32,500 bases of DNA, taken from the NCBI GenBank assembly GCA_905221605.1, contig CAJNDS010002447.1:27501-60000 (forward strand), read 5' to 3'. Below are positions 21,246 to 32,500 of the stretch, one piece after another. The translations under genes were made by a program, and so were the position numbers. A model generated the notes under the pieces. The model worked only from the letters and a program-made list of their open reading frames with translations, did not search any database and was not told the DNA's origin. Origin of the DNA: Symbiodinium natans (Eukaryota; Sar; Dinophyceae; Suessiales; Symbiodiniaceae). Each line of letters opens with the position of its first letter. Positions within the stretch are counted from its first letter, which is position 1.

Positions 21246-21671
21246 CTGTAGGTTCTTATTTCCCTCAATCACCTTAGTCTCCCTCTCCCTCTCCCCCCCC
21301 CCTTCGAAGAGGGGCGGTGGGCGGAGAACGCTGTGCTGGCTGAAGAGTTCGCTCCCAGGTCCTCTCGGAGAGGTTTGGGGTCCAGGGTTTAGGTTTTAGG
21401 GTTCGGGTAGGGCCGACGGGTTTGCTTTCTGGTGTCTGGCAGTGAACCAGGAAAGTAGGCACCCTAATTGAAAGGGTGCTTGCGGGATGCAGGGGAAGCA
21501 CTGCGTTTCATGCTGATGTGTAACTTAGGGTTGCTGTGGCATGGGGTTTGGCGCGCGGGGCAGGCTAGCACCGTGGGCCACAAATGATTGGCCCTAAGCC
21601 GGTCTGGGTTCAGGCTTAACATTCAGGTGTCCAGGACATGAAAGACAGAATCTGCAAGCCGAGCCAAACAG
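21246..21671. other. spacer between divergent gene parts
   Basis: Between a minus-strand exon and a plus-strand exon. A segment at 21300-21375 is open on both strands and could be an exon of either gene. One TTTAGGG-like group lies near 21380-21410. A transcription start for either gene should lie here or nearby, but no promoter motif can be recognised in dinoflagellate DNA. Confidence 0.35.
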
Positions 21672-22627
21672 AGCGCCTACATGGCACTAGACCCCAATGT
21701 CTGGAACAAAGTGATGTTCCTTAAGCCCTGAAGCTCAAAACTCCGGACCCTAAGCCTACCTGCCCTAAACCCTAAACCCTAAATCCTAAACCATAAAAAG
21801 CAGCTGACACTGGCCTGCGCTGCTCTCAAGGGTGCAAACACCCGAGTGCAGCTGCAGCAACACCTCAGGTGCTGAGACCAGCAGCTACAAGTCGGGACAG
21901 AAATGGGGGTTACGAAAATGAGTGACCCCAATATAAACTCCCCCCAAATAATAGGATTCCCATACTCCTAATTTTTGATCCCCAAGATCCCCAAATGCCG
22001 ATGTGGCATTTCATCCTAGGTACTGCAGTTACATGTTGAGCCCCGAAACCGTGAACCCCAAAACCGAATTCCTCCGCAACACCAAGCAGCACAAACGCTG
22101 GACAACTCACGAAAGGTATATCTGGGTTGATGTTACTTATTTATTATAGGTTTTGTGAGGGGGGTGAATATGCTACCGTATTTGTTTCAATGGCAACCAT
22201 AGTAACAACAACAGCATCACAACAAGAACAAGAAGCTTGGTACGATTGTGCCAATAAGAACAATATGAACAAATATGTAGGAATACCACTAACTAGTAGT
22301 ATCAATAAAAATAAAACAATAACGACAACAATCGCCATAGCGACCATTGTGTATAATAACAACAATAGTAATCTCAGGCAAACAATATAACTAACACAAT
22401 ACATGACCAGACAAAACAAATGATGCAAGTAGTTAGAATCGGTTGGAACAGCAGTTATAACCGTAACAATAACATTGCTCGAAACAAAGAATGGTGGTAG
22501 CCTAGGTAGCAAGATTCCAAAAGGGAAGTCAAAGCCTCTTCACGTGCCGACCGGGGGCCACAGGGTCGGTGAAGCTGCGAGCAAACTTCTTGAGCCGCAC
22601 ATGCGGCTGCGGGGCGGGGAAATTTGA
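21672..22627 (+). CDS. plus-strand gene, four exons in phase, C-terminal part
   Basis: Exons: 21672-21710 (SAYMALDPNVWNK, donor GTGATG); 21801-21868 (QLTLACAALKGANTRVQLQQ, donor AG|GTGCTG); 22020-22115 (YCSYMLSPETVNPKTEFLR then NTKQHKRWTTHE, donor AG|GTATAT); and 22510-22627 (KIPKGKSKPLHVPTGGHRV then GEAASKLLEPHMRLRGGEI, TGA). Codon phase matches at all three junctions (0, 2, 2), and the wrong frames close or mismatch. Intron 1 contains a CCCTAAA array; intron 3 (394 nt) contains AAC/AAT-rich low-complexity DNA. The final basic region could bind nucleic acid, but that is only a composition argument. The N-terminal exon or exons upstream are not identified. Family unknown. Confidence 0.65.
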
Positions 22628-23554
22628 TCAGGAATGGTCGGGTTGATGTTTGAGGCTTTATGGTTAGAAGAGTTTGGAGCTGCACTTGTGCACCGTCAAA
22701 GTATCCAACGAGCCCAGCTGCAGCCTGCGATCCGCCTACTTTCCCTCAGATCTTGGGGTAGCTGCATGGTCTTATATACCCTATAAGCCCCAAGGGCCCA
22801 TACTTCAGAATCCTTTGAAGAGGGGGACCTTACCCATGAAACTACCCTTAAAGACCGGACTGTTCACGTGGCCTATTCCGATTTGCGTAAGCACCCCACC
22901 GCGAAAATGAAGGGCAATAAAGGGGTTTTGAATTCTTGGAGGGGTTCTTATGCAAATGGTAGTTCCGAAACACTGATCCTGTGTAACTGGAGCGAAGCGA
23001 AATGCTACATTGACACAAAAACCGGTTTGGGTTCATGCATGGGGGTTTTAACTAAACACCCATGACTGCCAATTTTGCACCAACGAGAGCCAGCGCCATC
23101 GCAGTGCAGCTGCACTACCATCTTTCCATAGGCTGTTGCCGACGCATAGACGGCCTGCACGCACCCGCTTTTCATCGACAAAGGCACGCAAGGAAGACTT
23201 CTCGATGCATGGCAGTTCTGAGAGCGGCCTTCCATGCCTTAAACCCCCTAAACCAAAACCCTAGAGAGCCCCAACAGGGCCCCAACAGGGGCACTCCGAG
23301 ATTCTGGCACGAGCTTGTCGTTTCTCCGCTTTCGCGCAGCAGCCAGTGCCTGTCCAGATGCATCTGCAGCAAGCGAACACTTCCCTTATAGGGTTTAGGT
23401 TTAGGGTTTCGGGTCCAGGGTTTCGCTAGGGTTTCGGGTCCTCTGCAGCATCTCAATTGAGGATCCGTTTAGGGGCCCCTGTTGTAGCACGGGCCCATCT
23501 ATTTAGAGCACCCTGAAGGGGATCATCATACCTTTTGCAGTACGGGCCATTCTA
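22628..23554. other. exon-like islands, strand unresolved
   Basis: 22675-22755 reads ELHLCTVKVSNEPSCSLRS on plus before GTAGCT. 23050-23215 and 23290-23380 are open in several frames on both strands. Around 23387-23440 TTTAGGG-like units occur. Without phase or homology support I cannot choose, so nothing is called. Confidence 0.3.
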
Positions 23555-24080
23555 TTGAGGGTGCCCCGGTCATCATTTAGAGAGCTGGTCATGCGGACTG
23601 ACAGGGAGTCAGGGTTCAGGGCTGCGTCGGAGAGTCGGGATTCATCCGTGTGTTTAGGGCACCGGCAACCCCGGACATCACACACAAGCGGACGGTGCGC
23701 CTCTGAATTGCCAGTGGCCGCGATGGGATCGAAGATTTCCAGAGAGTCGCGGGCCTCTGCTGATGCGCTAGAGGTTTTAAAAGCACTCGATGTCGGAGCC
23801 AATTTTCATTTTTTGAAGAATCTGGAAAATTATAGATCGTTTGCAGAGGGGGAGGTGCGAAGGGAATCGCAGTTGCCTCGACCTTGCGCAGGCTGCTGCC
23901 TTGGACTATATACAGCTACTCAGCTCGCGTACTGCTCTAAGACCAATATCTCTGCGGCATCGTGAGAGGAGGACCCCGCCTTTCGAGCTGCAATTTCGAA
24001 GGCCTGCCAAGGGGGCACGAGTCATGGCCATGCCATGTCAGCTTCTGGGCGTTGCGGGTGCTTGTCGTGAGCTCCTTTGA
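23555..24080 (+). CDS. last two exons of a plus-strand gene
   Basis: The frame is open through 23791 and reads SKISRESRASADALEVLKAL. A 55-nt AT-rich intron (23792-23846, GTCGGA to TTTGCAG) joins it in phase 0 to 23847-24080: RGRCEGNRSCLDLAQAAALD, YIQLLSSRTALRPISLRH, ending ACRELL and TGA. An alternative 37-nt intron at 23855-23891 would keep more of the first frame (NFHFLKNLENYRSF); both are phase-compatible. The upstream edge is not defined; 23555 is only where the frame is first open. The product is Ser/Arg-rich then helical; family unknown. Confidence 0.5.
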
Positions 24081-24734
24081 GGTGCGCGTCCAACCAACCC
24101 ACACCTAAGCCCTATCACCCCAAAGCCCCAAACCGGAAACTCCTGTAACCCGAACGCCCCAAAACACTATTTCTGAATTTGGGGCATCCTGAAACCCTAA
24201 AGCCCCAAACCAGTCCCACCTTGTCGCCGGAAGTGTGGAACTTCAATCCGGACCCGCTGAGCCAGTCCTCATCTCGCTTGGGGATTGTTGCCTTTAGCTA
24301 TAGGGTTTCAAAGATTTTGGGTTTATATACATCTTAGGTGCAGAAATTAGGTCTTTCTAGGGGGAAGGCCATATGGGTTTTTAATGATCGGGTTTATAGT
24401 TTACAGCGTGTGTGTTTTCTTTCCTTTGATGGGGCTTCCAAGCTTTAGGAGTTTATGGCTGCTTCTTTTCTTATAGGGTTTCCGGGGTTTAAGGGTGTAG
24501 GGGCGTAGGCTTTAGGCTTCAGGGAATGTTATGGGGCTTCGCAGGGTTTAGGCTGGTTTGGGGTTTATAAGTTCTCACATAGGGTTGTTAGGTTTGTCAG
24601 GTTTCTGGGGACCCGCGCTTCTAGGGCTTGAGATTTATAGGGCTTATGAGTTTTTTAGGGCTTCTCGGAGGGGCTCGAACTCTGCAACAGCGCAGATTGC
24701 GAAGCCCCCAGAACTCCGTACAGTGGCCCTGCGG
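24081..24734. other. spacer with TTTAGGG-like units and one ambiguous exon
   Basis: 24222-24302 is open on both strands with good signals: plus reads SPEVWNFNPDPLSQSSSRLG, and minus reads DEDWLSGSGLKFHTSGDK before GTGGGA. From 24300 to 24660 there are many decayed TTTAGGG or TATAGGG units. No gene is called. Confidence 0.35.
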
Positions 24735-25362
24735 GGAATGGAGTTCGACAAGGTCGCTGGAGTGACCACGTGAAGGCGAAGGCCCGGGACTCACTCGATC
24801 TGCGGCGCCTCATCTTTGCAGGCAAGCAGTTGGAGGACGGCGAGTCGGCATTGAACCCGGTGCTTCGCCAGCGCGGTGGCACGCAGTCCTTCATGGAGAT
24901 GCTGACCAACACCACCTTGGCTCATACCTGGGACACACTCGATTTGCGGCACCTCATCTTCGAAGGCAAGCAGTTGGAGGAGTCGGCATTGAACCCGGCG
25001 CTGCGTCACGCAGTCCTTCGTGGAGACGCTGACCGGCAAGTCCAACACCACACTGGCTCATGGGACAGCCAACACGATTGACAACGTGAAGGCAAAGACC
25101 TGGGACACAGTCGATTTGCGGCGCCTCATCTTCGCAAGCAAGCAGTTGGAGGACGGCTTTTTGCTCTTACGCTACGGCATTCAGAGGGGGTCGGCATTGA
25201 AGTGAATCCGGTGCTGCGCCAGCGTGGTGGCAGACGGGAAGGCGAAAATCCAGGACGCGCCGGATCAGCGGCGCCTCATTTGCGCAGGCAAGAAGTTGGA
25301 GAACGGCCGTATTGCTTTGGCGTCCAGAAGGAGTGGACTCTCCGCTTGGCGCTGCACTTGCG
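24735..25362 (+). pseudogene. decayed polyubiquitin array, four units
   Basis: Four head-to-tail units match ubiquitin. Unit 1 (to 24880) has VKAK, then [13 protein letters not shown] and VLRQRGG. Unit 2 (24881-25008) begins [12 protein letters not shown] and lacks the middle of the fold. Unit 3 (about 25008-25231) has [30 protein letters not shown] and VLRQRGG. Unit 4 (25232-25362) has AKIQDAPDQRRLICAGKKLE and, in another frame, VQKEWTLRLALHL. Ile44, Lys48 (in all four) and the Gly-Gly end (units 1 and 3) remain. The array is broken: a deletion at the unit 2/3 junction shifts frame, unit 3 has an extra base and stop near 25202, and each unit has its own gap. Normal units are 76 residues without gaps. 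Units 1-3 share ESALNP or SALNP near the end, which ubiquitin does not have, so the array was copied after that change. Confidence 0.85.
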
Positions 25363-26094
25363 CATCTGGCTGTATTTGACTTTCTTTAAATAATCTCGGC
25401 TGCATCCAAATGTGTTCAGGTGCTCTCGTGGCTTGTGCATATCCTATTGTTGCTTGATGTCTGTGTTCGTACAGTTCATTGCTCTTCGCATGGCCCAATC
25501 TGCATACACGCAGTCACTGTGCTGATAGTTGTGGCCGTGTTTGAGGGTCCCTGCGGACACGCATGGCCTCTTTTTGGGACCCGATTTCTGAGGAATAGCT
25601 GTCCGCCTTTGCTACGTGGCCACAGCGTCTTTGATGCTCGCTGCATCGCAGTCCACAGAAGTCACAGCAGCTTGTGGTTAGTTTCTTGGGCCCCGCGGGT
25701 TGTAGAATGCCGCCTGTTTGGCCCAATTCCTAGGTGACGATAAGACGCTTATAAGTGTGCCCTTGTACCAAATTGAAAAGGTGCCTATATTATGTTCACT
25801 ACAAAAATGCACTTAAGTTAAGGTAGTTCTTCAAGAAACTATGTTTTTTCAGTATACTGTATTCTTTTGATGTTGAATTTAGAGGAAGATTCTTTGTGGA
25901 TCTGCGTGTGGTGTTGATTGATGTATTTCGACAGAAAAGTCTCAGAATTACAGTTTAACTGTAGATGATGTTGCTTCTTATTATATAGGTGCAGTAAATC
26001 GGTTGCCAAAGGGCGGTCGGATGATATTCTCATGATGCATGATTCCAATGCCTTGGGGGGGGGGGGGGGGGGGGGGGGCGGGTGCAATATTAAG
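25363..26094. other. spacer without a supportable gene; 24-G run
   Basis: Mixed sequence, with a T-rich section near 25830-25990 and a run of 24 G at 26055-26078. A plus ORF of about 100 codons at 25420-25737 is hydrophobic and Cys/His-rich but has no splice context or recognisable motif, so it is not called. Confidence 0.45.
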
Positions 26095-27354
26095 CTCGTA
26101 CGTGCTACTGGGCCCTACCCATCTGTGCTTCCTGGGCAAGTTCTTTTGTGACTTGGGAAGATATGGACACACTGCTGGCCGGGTGTGGGGCAGGCAAGCG
26201 CTTTGAGGCCAACGTGCCTGTAAGCATATGACAGCACAGACCATGGGCTAATGTGCTGTGCTGGGGCGCTCGGTGATCGAAGCCGGACAATGTCAGGGGC
26301 TGGGAGTGCTTCTGGGTAAGGCCCAAGGGGAGGATCTGATCACACGGTCGCTAATGTGTTTTAGGTTGGTTGTTGTTTATTCGACCAAGATTAGAATCTC
26401 CCCTCGGTCGTTACTTAGAATTAGATTCAGTTTCTGGCACCCGATGACGACATTGCATATGCCTTTGGCAGGGGAGGCCAATCCGAATGTTTTGAGTAGC
26501 TCGGCCTTGTGCTTTGCCAGGTGCGCTCTAGACTGTGGCAGAGTGTCAGTATAGTCATCTGTTGCGTATGAACTGGAGCACATGTGAACACTGGTAAGTG
26601 ACTTTGCTGGAATATGTAGTGCTCTGTGAATCCCATGTTGCTTTTGCGGAGTACGGCAGGACATCCATTGAGAAGCCGTATGTAAGTCTAGTCTGAATGC
26701 TTGGTGCGACCACGGTGCCTCTTTCAATGGCAAATGCTTTTTGTGAGCCATCCCCAGCCATCCTGATATTGTCTGAGGCCGAAACGTACTGTTTCATGAC
26801 TGCTCAAACCTGGAGGAGACTTTTGTGGTAGTTTTGTGTGTTTGGAGTGAGCTGCATGTTAAGTGGTTTGTGACGGGTTTTGAAGAATCAAGCTAGCTAG
26901 GGCTGTGTGAATCTTCAAGTTGGGCACCTGATTCGGTTGTTCGTGGGCCGATTCAGTCGCCTCCAGCTGGTGTACCATGAACAAATTTTTGTATTGGTGC
27001 CATGGCCAATCCGCTGGTGCATTGTCCTTGCTAGTGGCGCTGATTGAGCAGGCAGCTTGTTGTGCTAGCTGTGTGCTTCGGAGTTTCATAAGGATAGTTA
27101 AGCTATTTGGCATTGACCTCGTGCAGGTGGTCATATCTGAGAAAGATGCGGGTGCGGGCGCGGCCCTCACATGCAGTCTTGTCTTCTTCACCTATAATAT
27201 ATGTGGGAATTGGCAAGCATGTCACATATTTGTGCAAGGCTCGGTCGCGAACCCTGTCCGAGCTGGCTTGGGAGGATTCCCTCTGGAAAGGTGCTCAGCC
27301 TCATCCTTGCCTTGCTTGTCCAGTTATTGGCTGTGGGTGCATGCCTGAAGAGTG
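26095..27354 (+). CDS. plus-strand multi-exon gene candidate with a 19-nt microexon
   Basis: Exon about 26095-26219 reads CYWALPICASWASSFVTWED then MDTLLAGCGAGKRFEANVP before GTAAGC. Microexon 26297-26315 (GLGVLL, between TGTCAG and GTAAGG) and exon 26472-26520 (EANPNVLSSSALCFA before GTGCGC) follow in matching phase. Later pieces are less certain: 26560-26593 before GTAAGT, 26608-26679 (LCESHVAFAEYGRTSIEKPY before GTAAGT), 26697-26832, and 27239-27354 (ARSRTLSELAWEDSLWK then CGCMPEECHRM). Four GTAAG-type donors within 470 bp all point to the plus strand, which is why I prefer it over an 80-codon minus ORF in the same place. It may be part of the gene that continues at 27590. Family unknown. 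Confidence 0.45.
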
Positions 27355-27589
27355 TCATCGCATGTATGCATAAGTTTCAATGCGAGTTCCCGCCTTGCTG
27401 GCTGCCATATCAAGGGCTCTGTCCTCTCAGTATATGGTGATATCTGAGAATGTCACGTGGCAATTTGCTTGGAGTTGCTTGGACAACAGTCGAATCTGGC
27501 TGAGTTAGGAATATACTTACTCTGTAGTATCCCTAGGCTGACAAGCATAAGCCTGACAACCATCATCCTGCTGTGCTACCCAATCCGAA

Positions 27590-30537
<2,948 letters not shown>

Positions 30538-31008
30538 GCCCTAGGTGGCATCGATCTGCTATCTTCCTTTGTGGCCTCAGGGTCCCGCTTTTGCGTTTCG
30601 AAGCACTAGTATGTTTCTGCAGTGAAATTTATCCTGCATGTGTGCCTACCACATGGCTGTGTTCATCAGTGCAGCCCTAGCCAGTGCTGGCAATCTCGAC
30701 TTATGCTGCTTCGACTGGCAACAAAATGTTGAAGTTTGTGCTTATGCTTTTACTGAACCTGGGAGGCATGTGCTGCCACTCGCTGCCTTTTTGATGCCTG
30801 CAGTCCTAGCTTGAAGGCTTTTTTGGGCTTCAGATCTCTGATTTTCTTGCACCCGTGCAGCTCTGCGCAACATGGTTGTAGCGGAGCTATTGAGCTGGGG
30901 TGCTCCGATGTCTGTGGTGCTGCTGGTGGTGTTGATGGGGCTTACGCCCATGTTGGACCACACAGAGGACTGCAGCTGATGGCAGCATTACCTCACTCTC
31001 CCTTGCTT

Positions 31009-31073
<65 letters not shown>

Positions 31074-31090
31074 ATGTGTGGCCTGGTCAG
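30538..31090. other. probable intron with a short CT run
   Basis: No exon is recognisable between the RRRFI-TAG end and the next acceptor at 31090. (CT)n runs from about 31014 to 31070, shortly before the acceptor GGTCAG. If the gene is single, this is one intron of about 550 nt; if not, it holds the end of one gene and the start of the next. Confidence 0.5.
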
Positions 31091-32451
<1,361 letters not shown>

Positions 32452-32500
32452 GAGCAGCAGCTGGTTCAGATTATTGTACTCAGTTTTTGTGCTGTGTGTT

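Noticed and set aside
26555-26797. 80-codon minus-strand ORF with protein-like composition
   Set aside because: Several strong plus-strand GTAAG donors and two phase-matched plus-strand junctions overlap or flank it; kept as a lower-ranked alternative only.

Overview
This window looks like nuclear DNA of a dinoflagellate (an alveolate with a large, repeat-rich genome). Four things point there. Copies of the TTTAGGG/CCCTAAA telomere heptamer and decayed versions of it are scattered through introns and spacers. Many genes consist of short exons. Splice donors include GC, and possibly GA, as well as GT. The right-end gene carries a cysteine / EQP / PKRH-type domain that I recall as expanded in dinoflagellate proteomes. 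No database search was run; family statements are from memory and the genus is not determined.

Layout. Positions 1-4203 hold three compact minus-strand genes: a protein cut by the window edge (1-457), a 720-residue protein with one 103-nt GT-AG intron (870-3135), and a 215-residue protein with one 89-nt GC-AG intron (3467-4203). Positions 4324-4990 are telomere-like arrays broken by long poly-C and poly-G runs. From 5.0 to about 11.8 kb small minus-strand exon candidates sit in a sea of CCCTAAA-like, TA and CATGCATG repeats; their 3' end (stop at 5024) and 5' part (11218-11797) are best supported. From 12.1 to 15.5 kb there is a direct repeat, eight identical copies of a 100-bp satellite, a GACTT-rich zone and a 1.5-kb C/A-only tract.

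From 16.1 to 19.0 kb is a set of plus-strand exon candidates, with an internal minisatellite and a triplicated hairpin unit. A small TIR element lies at 19052-19337. A minus-strand multi-exon gene (19787-21245) and a plus-strand multi-exon gene (21672-22627) diverge from a shared spacer. A further plus-strand gene end (stop at 24078-24080) is followed by a decayed polyubiquitin array (24735-25362). From 26.1 kb to the right end everything supportable reads on the plus strand and ends in a methyltransferase-like domain (31091-32451) whose introns carry long CT microsatellites.

The longest ORFs in the window (His/Thr, Val/Cys, Ser/Leu and Arg/Glu repeats) are microsatellite artefacts. Because exons are short and base composition is balanced, several frames are often open. 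I ranked exon candidates by splice signals and by whether codon phase matches across introns, and I say where that fails.
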